From JADGNF01 sp964582085 (GTDB lineage: Archaea; Thermoproteota; Bathyarchaeia; Bathyarchaeales; Bathycorpusculaceae), in contig CAZOPV010000003.1 of the NCBI GenBank assembly GCA_964582085.1, positions 1-10,372 of the forward strand: a stretch of 10,372 nt of DNA, in the 5' to 3' direction. Below the pieces are notes generated by a model that was not told where the DNA came from, searched no databases, and worked only from the letters and a program-made list of their open reading frames with translations. Positions 1 to 6,610 of the stretch are shown one piece after another; the first letter of the stretch is position 1; the number at the start of each line of letters is the position of its first letter. The translations under genes and the position numbers were made by a program.

Positions 1-214
1 TCTTGATTACTTTAAGGATGATGCTGCGTTCCTTGCTCTGTGTAACATGAAACACTGGATCTATAACCCAGCCGAATCTTGTGTTGCCTTGTTTTTTTAT
101 GCTTATGGAAAAGCATCCTTCGCCGTCAACAAAACCGGTAATGTAATAGTTCAAGTATTTTCTCCTGTTTGGCAGTTGCTTTGGATCGATTAAGTCAGCG
201 AATTCAAACAGCAT
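1..214 (-). CDS. Intron-encoded LAGLIDADG homing endonuclease, N-terminal 71 residues
   Basis: Partial reading frame that runs off the left edge. The ATG at 214 is the first start after an in-frame TGA, and a GGTGA ribosome binding site (225-221) lies 6 bases before it. Residues 23-33 (YYITGFVDGEG) are a LAGLIDADG helix; Glu32 matches the metal-binding acidic residue of the family (Asp20 of I-CreI). The following FSISI strand and a later FHVTQ strand resemble the DNA-contacting beta sheet of the single-motif I-CreI type. Such enzymes cut intron-less alleles of the host gene at the insertion site and so spread the intron; some also help RNA folding. Its place inside a 23S intron, about 170 bases from the 5' splice site, supports this role. 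Whether a second motif follows (monomer) or not (homodimer) cannot be seen. Confidence 0.93.
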   Translation of the reverse strand, partial: MLFEFADLIDPKQLPNRRKYLNYYITGFVDGEGCFSISIKKQGNTRFGWVIDPVFHVTQSKERSIILKVIK

Positions 215-384
215 GGCTGGTCACCAGTTTTGAGTATGTCAGGTTTTCGGTAATTAAGTCTTCGTTCAGCTTTTGGGGTTCCCTGCGGATCGGCGTCACT
301 GGTCTAGTCACTTTTCCTTTCTAAGGGGACTAAACCTCTTCGGTTTCCGCATATAGTCGAGTTTAATGACTCCCGATGATGCTA
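1..384 (-). other. Intron in 23S rRNA helix 69 (group I-like), 3' part beyond window
   Basis: On the minus strand the 23S sequence is normal up to GACTCT (390-385), the 3' side of helix 69, and then departs from rRNA; the expected AAGGTAGC continuation is absent. The junction corresponds to E. coli 23S position 1923 (possibly 1924), the site also used by the I-CeuI intron of a chloroplast. The exon end GACUCU can pair with GGGAGUC (374-368), putting a U-G wobble at the splice site as in a group I P1 helix. UGCGGA (about 350-345) pairs with UCCGCA (about 289-284) like P4, and GGUUUAGUC (about 336-328) pairs with GACUAGACC (about 309-301) like P5. P7 and P3 are not resolved, since their partners would lie past the left edge. 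The alternative is an archaeal bulge-helix-bulge intron, which cannot be tested without the 3' junction. That an intron is present is very likely; the class is an inference. Confidence 0.8.
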
Positions 385-2416
385 AGAGTCAGAGTTACTC
401 CCGGCGTTTGCAGGCCCTTAGCCCAGTTGGACCCAGGTTTCAGGTACCTGTACTGGCCAGGATTCAGAAGCCGTTCACAAGCTTTCGCTCTTGCGGCTTC
501 CTGTGTTTTTATTAAACAGTCGAGACCCCTTTGTCACTGCGACCTGCTCTCACAACACAAGGCTGAAAGAGCAGGCACCCCTTATACCAAAGGTACGGGG
601 CTAAATTGCCGAGTTCCCTCGCATTAGTGTATACCCGACACGCCTTAGGTTTCTCGCCTAGGGACACCTGTGTCGGTTCTAGGTACGGTCACAAAGGATC
701 CTTCTTAGTGTCCTTTTCAGTGGCTCCAGAAATCAGCTGAACCCCCCTAAAACGGGCGGCTATTCCCGTTTTCGCCTAGTTCTCGCCATTACGGCACTCC
801 CCAGGTTTATACGGTTAAACAAGGCGACAGCCCTGCTCAGCTTATCCCGAAACGTCCGACACTAAGCTTGCGTTGCCGCGCGTACCTCTGTGGTTCCGGA
901 ATATTAGCCGGATTCCCTTTTTTGGCATGACCGGTTAAGTCATACCTTAGGACCGACTTACCCCCGGCTGAAGATCGTTGCCGGGGAACCCTGGCCCCTT
1001 CGGCGGAGAAGATTCTCACTTCTCTTTGCTGTTACTACCACCGGGATCTGCAATCCTAATCGGTCCACTGGACCTCACAGCCCAGCTTCTGCCCAACTAG
1101 GACGCCATCCTACCAGCGCAGCCTGAGCTGCGTTCTGAGGTATCGGTGGCTGGCTTAGCCCCGTCAATTTTCGGGGCCGTTAGCCTCGGCGGGTGAGCTG
1201 TTACGCTTTCTTTGAAGGATGGCTGCTTCTGAGCCTACCTCCCCGCTGTCTGAGGCTGACGACGCCCTTCGGTTTGACATTTAGCCAGCACTTGGGGACC
1301 TTAACCTCAGTCTGGGTTGTCCCCCTCTCGGTCCGGGAGCTTACCCCCCGTAACCCGTTTCGTGAGGTCTTGGGCGCGAGTGGATTCGAAGTTTGAAAGG
1401 AAAGTGGACCCTTTCGGATCCTTGTTTTCCAATCAGTGCTCTACCCCACTAGCCACCTCGCTCACGACTAGACTGAGATCTACTTCGGATGGAACTAGCT
1501 ATCACCAGACTAGATTGGTCTTTAGCCCCTAGCCCCAGGTCTGAGGAACGAATTGCACGTCAGAACCCCTACGAGCCTCCATTAGGCTTTCGCCTAACTT
1601 CGCTCTGCCCAGGGCTAGATCGTCTGGTTTCTAGTATGTACTGCTGTGACTTCGGGCCCTTTCAGACCCTGCACCTTGCTCCTTGCGGAGTTGCGTGCTT
1701 TTTGGTTTCCCTGTGCTTTCGAGTTTGAACTCTTAGGCTTGCCACAGCAGTAAACTCCCCGGCCCGTGTTTCTAGACGGAACGTGCAACCCTGGTCCTCC
1801 TCTCTTGTACTGCCGCTTCACAGCGGTTTCCTTCGAAAGGAATCTACCCTTCTGGGCTGCACACGTCTGTAACTGTCTGGTTTCAGGCACTTTTCACCCC
1901 CATTCCGGGGTACTTTTCAGTTTTCCGTCACCGTACTAGTGCGCTATCGGTCTTGAGACGTATTTAGTCTTGGGAGTTGGTGACTTCCAACTTTCCACTC
2001 CAAAGCCATGGAGTGGTAGTCTGGGATACCAGCCAGAATTCCTTCTAATTTATGCTTAGGGGGCTGTCACCCTCTTTGGCAGGCCTTTTCAGGCCACTTC
2101 AGCTTGATTAGAGAGGAAAAAGCTGGACCCTTAACCCTACATCTCCCATGCCTTTCGGTGTGGGATTCGGTTTGGACTTTTCCCATTTCGCTCGCTGCTA
2201 CTAAGGGAATCCCGTTTTGGTTTCTTTTCCTCCCCCTACTAAGATGCTTCCGTTCGGGGGGTTCCCGCTCCGTAAGGGAGCATTACTAGGAAGTCCCATT
2301 CAGGTATCCACGGTTCGATGGCTGCATGCGCCTACCCGTGGCTGTATCGCCGCTTGCCGCGCCCTTCTTCAGCGCTCAAGCCGAGCCATTCTCCAGACAG
2401 CGTGGCATGTTCGGGT
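385..2416 (-). rRNA. 23S ribosomal RNA, 5' exon (about the first two thirds)
   Basis: The minus strand reads as large-subunit rRNA throughout. Landmarks: the 5' end with GGCTCGGCTTGAGCGC (about 2390-2375), typical of archaeal 23S; the GTPase-center segment AAAGAAAGCGTAACAGCTCA type (about 1215-1190); GACTGTTTAATAAAAACA (about 526-506); and helix 69, GGGAG loop CTCTT (about 403-384). The archaeal rather than bacterial version is seen in the 5' end and in the segment before helix 69. The 5' terminus is set from alignment memory and may be off by about 10 bases. The gene is interrupted after base 385; the 3' exon with the peptidyl transferase center lies outside the window. Moderate GC content argues against a hyperthermophile. 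I see no second intron in this exon. Confidence 0.95.
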
Positions 2417-2482
2417 CGTGGTGGTGTCTATTGGCGTTTGGTGAAACTTTGATTGTTGTTGCGTCGCTTTTGGCCTATGCGT

Positions 2483-2526
2483 GGTGTCATGTGAGCTTGC
2501 TTGTAGGTGCAAGTTGCTCATTCACC
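2483..2526 (-). other. Imperfect stem-loop in the 23S rRNA leader
   Basis: Read on the minus strand, GGTG (2526-2523) pairs with CACC (2486-2483), GAG (2519-2517) with CTC (2495-2493), and CTTGC (2513-2509) with GCAAG (2500-2496), leaving an 8-base loop. There is a 3-base bulge (CAA) next to the central helix and an asymmetric internal loop lower down. It could be part of a pre-rRNA processing structure, but it is not a clean bulge-helix-bulge, and the matching 3' flank is outside the window. Confidence 0.35.
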
Positions 2527-2616
2527 GCTTCACCCCCATTCTTGTTTGGATGGGAGCTGCATTTCGTTTTATGGTGTTTAATAGATTGCTGAATTGTCTT
2601 AGAAGCGCTTTTGTGT

Positions 2617-2625
2617 AATATAAGT
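2617..2625 (-). promoter_or_regulatory. Candidate TATA box for the 23S rRNA gene
   Basis: The minus strand reads ACTTATATT here, close to the archaeal TATA consensus. A start about 25 bases downstream (near 2595) would give a leader of about 175 bases before mature 23S rRNA. A weaker alternative is GTATAAAG near 2710-2720. There is no transcript evidence. Confidence 0.4.
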
Positions 2626-2924
2626 GTTGTGGGGTTGGTTGTTGGGGTTTTGTGGTTTTTGTTTGATGTGGAAATTTGCTTTTTGGGTTGGAGGATGATG
2701 CAGTTGGGGCTCTTTATACGCTAAGAAAACGTTGTTTTGGCTGTTTTTACATTGTAGTGTATGGTGTTCGTTGCTCATATGGGTTTTGTTTTTGTATTGA
2801 AGATTTAAGTGTATGTTAAGTAAATTTACACATTGAAAGTGTTGTGTATTAGTTTGTCTAATTTTAGTTTGATTGACACATAAAATTGCTTTTTTGTCTT
2901 TTTTCTGCGTGCTTTCTGCGAATT

Positions 2925-2935
2925 AAAGATAAATA
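2925..2935 (+). promoter_or_regulatory. Candidate TATA-like element of the flavoprotein gene
   Basis: AGATAAATAAT lies about 45 bases before the start codon in an AT-rich stretch and could act as the TBP site, with transcription starting near 2955. Just upstream lie two copies of TTTCTGCG whose starts are 11 bases apart, about one helical turn, which could be a regulator site. Confidence 0.3.
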
Positions 2936-2976
2936 ATACGAAGATGTTGGTTGATTTATTCTGAGGGTGAACTAGA

Positions 2977-3552
2977 ATGAAGGTTGTTGCTTTCAATGGT
3001 AGCACACGTAAAGATGGGAATACTGCGCTACTTCTTAAGCGCGTTCTTAAGATCCTTGAGACCGAAGGCATTGAGACGGAGTTAATTCAGCTTGCAGGCG
3101 AAAACATCCGTGCTTGCAATGCATGCCGAAGCTGCTATGAAAACAAAAACAGAAGGTGTATAATTACAGATGACAAAGTCAATGAGTACATCGCTAAAAT
3201 GCTTGAAGCCGACGGCATATTGTTGGGGTCTCCCACCTATTTTAGTATGGTGACGCCCGAGTTGAAAGCTCTTATCGACCGTGCAGGTTATGTTGCCCGA
3301 GCTAATGGTGACATGTTCAAACACAAGGTTGGTGCTGCTGTTGTTGCGGTAAGACGAGCAGGTGGAATACCTACATTCGACGCAATTAATCATCTGTTCC
3401 TCATAAGTCAGATGATAGTTCCTGGAAGTAGCTACTGGAACATCGGGGTAGGAGCAAAGAAAGGTGACGTAGAAAAAGATGAGGAGGGAATGAAAACAAT
3501 GGATGACCTTGGCAGGAACATGGCATGGTTGATAAAGAAAATTAAAGGTTAA
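2977..3552 (+). CDS. Iron-sulfur flavoprotein (Isf type), NADPH-dependent FMN reductase family
   Basis: Flavodoxin-like protein of 191 residues. Residues 3-16 form strand 1 and the FMN phosphate loop (NGSTRKDGNT, 7-16); residues 84-88 (GSPTY) form a second flavin loop. Between them a compact cysteine cluster, Cys47-x2-Cys50-x2-Cys53-x7-Cys61, is the 4Fe-4S motif that separates Isf proteins from plain FMN reductases. In methanogens Isf takes electrons from ferredoxin and is linked to reduction of oxygen and peroxide; here it is probably a cytosolic electron carrier or detoxifying reductase in an anaerobe. The substrate is not shown by the sequence. The start is supported by a GAGGGTGA ribosome binding site (2963-2970). 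The gene stands alone on its strand, and its stop codon overlaps that of the convergent permease gene. Confidence 0.9.
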   Translation: MKVVAFNGSTRKDGNTALLLKRVLKILETEGIETELIQLAGENIRACNACRSCYENKNRRCIITDDKVNEYIAKMLEADGILLGSPTYFSMVTPELKALIDRAGYVARANGDMFKHKVGAAVVAVRRAGGIPTFDAINHLFLISQMIVPGSSYWNIGVGAKKGDVEKDEEGMKTMDDLGRNMAWLIKKIKG

Positions 3553-4226
3553 GACTGAATCATCAGTTCTACGCCAGGTATTTTCTTTCGTTCATAAATT
3601 ATATCCATCATTTTCGAGAAGCCTGTGATCCAAGCTAAGTAGACCAAACCAACAACGATCCAAACGGGCAGAATTTGCATGTTGTTGATTAAAATTGAAC
3701 GTCCAGCACCAACCAGATCTAGGAAACCTACGAATGCTAAAGTAGCAGTACTTTTTGTTAGGGAGCAAAACTCGTTGGTCCAAGCGGGGATAACTATCCG
3801 ATAAGCTTGAGGCAGTATTACATGGCGAAGGGTTTGAATTTTAGACATGCCTACAGATTGGCCAGCTTGCATTTGGTCACCCAAGATGGTTTCCATGGCC
3901 CCTTTCATGTAGCCCTTCTGGTAGCCAGCACTGTTTAATCCAAAAACCAGAAAAGCCAACACGGCGTGATCAATTTGTATATTAAGTATAGCAGGTACTG
4001 TGTATACCGCTAGAAAAAGCTGCACAAACAGTGGACTTCCTCTGAAAATTTCCACGTAAATGGCTATTGCGGCTCTGATGGGTCTTTTCCCGTAGATATC
4101 TCCAATGGCTAAGAGCGTTCCCAACGCTAACCCAAGAAAGACACCAAACAACGTAATTTCCACGGTGAGAAGCAAACCTTGAATGAGCCATCCTTGATAG
4201 ACTGGGTTTAGGAGGAATTCAAACAT
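3549..4226 (-). CDS. Polar amino acid ABC transporter, permease (second permease of the operon)
   Basis: Membrane protein of 225 residues in the HisM/GlnP family, with about five hydrophobic segments. FRGSPLFVQLF (61-71) is the family signature after the second segment. The EAA loop that docks on the ATPase spans about 117-140 (AGQSVGMSK ... HVILPQ), with the invariant glycine at 126. It is the last gene of the operon, 3 bases after the ATPase stop. Its ribosome binding site AAGGAA (4238-4233) lies in the final codons of the ATPase gene, so translation is probably coupled. It likely pairs with the other permease (5046-5699) to form a heterodimeric channel for an amino acid. Its stop codon overlaps that of the convergent flavoprotein gene, leaving no room for a separate terminator. 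Confidence 0.92.
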   Translation of the reverse strand: MFEFLLNPVYQGWLIQGLLLTVEITLFGVFLGLALGTLLAIGDIYGKRPIRAAIAIYVEIFRGSPLFVQLFLAVYTVPAILNIQIDHAVLAFLVFGLNSAGYQKGYMKGAMETILGDQMQAGQSVGMSKIQTLRHVILPQAYRIVIPAWTNEFCSLTKSTATLAFVGFLDLVGAGRSILINNMQILPVWIVVGLVYLAWITGFSKMMDIIYERKKIPGVELMIQS

Positions 4227-4229
4227 AAT

Positions 4230-5042
4230 TTATTCCTTGGTGGTTCGGTTTATGATTCTTGTCATAAATTTTTTAGCCCTATCAGTATTGGGTGCATTGA
4301 AGAACAGCGACGGGGGTCCTGTTTCAACAATGGTACCTTCATCGTAAAAAATCATTTCATCTGCAACTTCTCTAGCAAATGGCATTTCGTGGCTCACGAT
4401 GAGCATTGTCGTGCCTTCACTTGCCAAATCACGTAGAGTATCGATAACTTCTCCAGTGAGCTCAGGGTCTAACGCCGAGGTGGGCTCATCAAGTAATATA
4501 ATATCAGGGTTACGGGCTATAGCCCTCGCTATACCTACGCGTTGAGCTTGGCCGCCTGACATTTGAGAAGGGTATTTGTTAACACAGTCTAAGACTTTTA
4601 CTTCGGCTAAGGCGGCTAAGGCACGTTTACGGGCTTCCTCTTTAGGCAGTTTCAGAACTTGACGAAGCGCCAACTCAACATTACCCAATGCAGTAAGATG
4701 ACGGAAAAGGTAAATGTGTTGGAAAACAAATCCAATTCTTGCTCGGGCTTTGTTAAGGTCAACTCCGGGGTTCGTTAGACATTCATCACCGAGATAGATT
4801 TCGCCCCTATCGGGAATTTCAAGCATGGCTAGACAGCGGAGAAAAGTGCTTTTTCCTGAACCACTTGGCCCAAAAATCAGTTTGATATCGCCTTTTTTTA
4901 TTTTTATTGAAACGTCTTTTACGGCTTCAACTGCTGACCCAGAACTAACACATTTTTGTGGATCAGGGGTCTTTTCTAATTTCTTTCTTTTGTAACCATA
5001 TGCTTTGTAGACGTGTTTTGCTTCCATTACAAAATCTGCCAT
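4230..5042 (-). CDS. Polar amino acid ABC transporter, ATP-binding protein
   Basis: ATPase of 270 residues, GlnQ/HisP type, at the inner face of the membrane. Walker A GPSGSGKST (58-66), Q-loop Gln108 in FVFQH, signature MSGGQAQR (161-168), Walker B IILLDEP (181-187), D-loop SALD (189-192) and switch His218 are all present, so it should be active. The core matches importers of polar amino acids. Odd: between the first strand and AVKDVS there is an extra Lys-rich segment of about 20 residues (about 18-37) where the family normally has a short turn, near the adenine-contacting A-loop. It sits between two permease genes, 3 bases from each. No clear ribosome binding site is seen before the ATG, so coupling to the upstream permease is likely; Met6 is a possible but unsupported alternative start. 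Confidence 0.95.
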   Translation of the reverse strand: MADFVMEAKHVYKAYGYKRKKLEKTPDPQKCVSSGSAVEAVKDVSIKIKKGDIKLIFGPSGSGKSTFLRCLAMLEIPDRGEIYLGDECLTNPGVDLNKARARIGFVFQHIYLFRHLTALGNVELALRQVLKLPKEEARKRALAALAEVKVLDCVNKYPSQMSGGQAQRVGIARAIARNPDIILLDEPTSALDPELTGEVIDTLRDLASEGTTMLIVSHEMPFAREVADEMIFYDEGTIVETGPPSLFFNAPNTDRAKKFMTRIINRTTKE

Positions 5043-5045
5043 TTT

Positions 5046-5699
5046 TTACAACCCGAGTTTCTTTTTTCTTTTGTTACCCCATCTGTCAAGCCAGAAGGCT
5101 ATAGGGAACGTTAATGCAACATATAAAGCGGCGGCTATAACAAATGGCGTAACAACATCGCCTGGAGGAATACTTTTCAATTGTATTGCACGAGTCATAA
5201 GTTCCGCTAACCCGATGACATAAACATACGCAGAGTCCTTGATAAGCAAGGCATATTCGCTACCTAAACCAGGTGTGGAGAAATTTAAGACTTGGGGGAT
5301 CATAATGTGCCAAATTGATCTCCATTTAGAGAGCCCAATCGAAGTACCAGCAACTATTTGCTCATCTCCGACGCCGCGAATTGCGCCCCTATAGATTTGT
5401 GACTGATTTGCCCCGCTTCTCAACCCCAAAACAAACGCGGCTACAAAAAGGGCATTTCCAAAGGGGATTGGAAAAAATGGACCTAAACCAAAGTAGAAAA
5501 GTAACAATAAGACAATTTCTGGGATACCACGAAAAATTTTTTCGTAAGCATCAACTATGAAGCCAATTTCTTTTTCGTAAACTCTGATGAATGCAAGCGG
5601 TAAACCTACTGCTATACCGATCAAAAAAGAAATTAGAGAAATGGAAAGAGTTAACGGTACTCCTTCCACGAGGAAGATTAACTGTTGCCAAACATCCAA
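5046..5699 (-). CDS. Polar amino acid ABC transporter, permease (first permease of the operon)
   Basis: Membrane protein of 217 residues in the HisM/GlnP family. It has about five hydrophobic segments, the FRGIPEIVLLL signature (56-66), an EAA loop at about 113-136 (AGTSIGLSK ... HIMIPQ, glycine 122) and a basic C-terminal tail (RKKKLGL). The start is TTG at 5699: an in-frame TGA lies two codons upstream, the nearby ATG (5695) is out of frame, and GTGA (5709-5706) sits 6 bases before the TTG. It follows the binding protein gene by 16 bases and precedes the ATPase by 3. The two permeases of the operon differ in sequence, so a heterodimeric pore is likely. Confidence 0.9.
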   Translation of the reverse strand: MDVWQQLIFLVEGVPLTLSISLISFLIGIAVGLPLAFIRVYEKEIGFIVDAYEKIFRGIPEIVLLLLFYFGLGPFFPIPFGNALFVAAFVLGLRSGANQSQIYRGAIRGVGDEQIVAGTSIGLSKWRSIWHIMIPQVLNFSTPGLGSEYALLIKDSAYVYVIGLAELMTRAIQLKSIPPGDVVTPFVIAAALYVALTFPIAFWLDRWGNKRKKKLGL

Positions 5700-5715
5700 T
5701 ATGGGTCACGTTTGC

Positions 5716-6549
5716 TTAGGCATGCCATTTTGCTTTCAGTTGGTCTACTGTTCCATCGTAGATTAATTGTGTCAACGCAGCATTCATTTTGTCAAGTAGC
5801 GTGTGAGAACTCTTGGCAGTAAGGAAGGCAACCGGATAATAGGGGTGGCTATAAACGACGCTGACTGCTTTCCCCTCCGCTTGGAATTGTGCAATCCAGT
5901 TTGTGGTTATGGGTGTTTCAGCATATACCGCTTGTATACTTGGGTTTGCACTCACCATATCTTGAAAAGGTGATGCAGAGTCACTCCACGTTCTGATATC
6001 TACACCTGCTTCTTGAAGTTCTATCTGTTGAACATTACCAGATTGTACGCCAACGGTAATACCTAAGGTCTTAAAGTCAGCAAGTGAATTTATAGTAGTT
6101 ATACCTTTGGCTACCATAGTGCTTTGAAGCATCACTACTTGACCTTCTGTTGTGCTATGGGGCAAAGTGAAGGAAACAACATCTAGCCTTTCAGGGGTTA
6201 CAGAAAAACCGCTGACGCCCATGTCAAGTTGTCCTTGTTGAACTGATAGAATAATGTTATCGAAACCTACATCATTCCATTGTATAGTTAAGCCCAGTTT
6301 TTCTGCACAGGCATTTGCTAGGTCAACTTCGAAGCCAACTATTTCTCCAGTGACGTCATCACGCAGCTGATAGGGTGGCCATGTTGGGTCTGTACCTACT
6401 CGGATGACCCCTGTTTTTTGTATATTTTCCCACACCGTATCAGTAGTTGCCGAGTTTTGTGGCGTTATAAATGGACTTGAGAGGAAACCTATACCGAAAC
6501 CTACAAACAGCATTATTACAACGAGAGCCATTGTTACGATTTTTGCCAT
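5716..6549 (-). CDS. Polar amino acid ABC transporter, substrate-binding protein (family 3)
   Basis: Extracytoplasmic binding protein of 277 residues. An N-terminal hydrophobic segment (about 5-24) has no lipobox cysteine, so it is probably a membrane anchor or an ordinary signal peptide. The first lobe starts at VIRVGTDPTWPPY (48-60), followed by GEIVGFEVDLANA (68-80). Arg121 in SVTPERLDVV matches the arginine that holds the ligand carboxylate, which supports an amino acid ligand. In the second lobe the family usually has an aspartate that holds the amino group; here the matching spot reads VYAETP with Glu211, so ligand preference may differ. The start is supported by AAGGAGA (6563-6557). 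First gene of a four-gene operon; which amino acid is bound cannot be told. Confidence 0.93.
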   Translation of the reverse strand: MAKIVTMALVVIMLFVGFGIGFLSSPFITPQNSATTDTVWENIQKTGVIRVGTDPTWPPYQLRDDVTGEIVGFEVDLANACAEKLGLTIQWNDVGFDNIILSVQQGQLDMGVSGFSVTPERLDVVSFTLPHSTTEGQVVMLQSTMVAKGITTINSLADFKTLGITVGVQSGNVQQIELQEAGVDIRTWSDSASPFQDMVSANPSIQAVYAETPITTNWIAQFQAEGKAVSVVYSHPYYPVAFLTAKSSHTLLDKMNAALTQLIYDGTVDQLKAKWHA

Positions 6550-6589
6550 CTTTTAGTCTCCTTTTGTTCACTATTTCACTATGTTTTAC

Positions 6590-6600
6590 GTATTTAAGTT
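6590..6600 (-). promoter_or_regulatory. Candidate TATA box of the amino acid transporter operon
   Basis: On the minus strand ACTTAAATAC lies in the 61 bases between the EamA stop and the binding protein start, preceded by an A-rich BRE-like CCTTAA. Transcription would start near 6570 and give a leader of about 20 bases, enough for the AAGGAGA site. This suggests the operon has its own promoter rather than depending only on the EamA gene. Confidence 0.4.
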
Positions 6601-6610
6601 TAAGGATAGT

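Larger units (their letters stand above)
2417..2976. other. Gene-free region between 23S rRNA and flavoprotein gene
   Basis: No protein gene, tRNA or 16S rRNA is recognisable here. The part next to the rRNA (2417-2600) is probably the 23S leader, and contains a stem at 2483-2526. A G/T-rich stretch on the plus strand follows (about 2620-2710), with G runs at 2631-2634, 2644-2647, 2685-2687 and 2706-2709. The right part is AT-rich and holds a 10-base palindrome GTAAATTTAC (2820-2829), a spaced direct repeat TTTCTGCG (2902-2909 and 2913-2920), and the likely promoter of the flavoprotein gene. It serves two divergent genes. Confidence 0.7.

Noticed and set aside
385..2416. A possible second intron within the 23S exon
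   Set aside because: The sequence follows the known order of 23S segments throughout and the length is normal for an archaeal 5' part; no foreign stretch was found.
376..2592. Several open frames of 60-90 codons inside the rRNA and its leader, on both strands
   Set aside because: They lie on 23S rRNA or its leader, have no ribosome binding sites or protein-family features, and are chance frames.
2417..2976. Possible tRNA or 5S rRNA upstream of 23S
   Set aside because: No cloverleaf with TTCGANNC-type loop and no 5S-like sequence could be seen.
2826..3393. Minus-strand frames opposite the flavoprotein gene
   Set aside because: They are shadows of the strongly supported plus-strand gene with its cysteine cluster and ribosome binding site.
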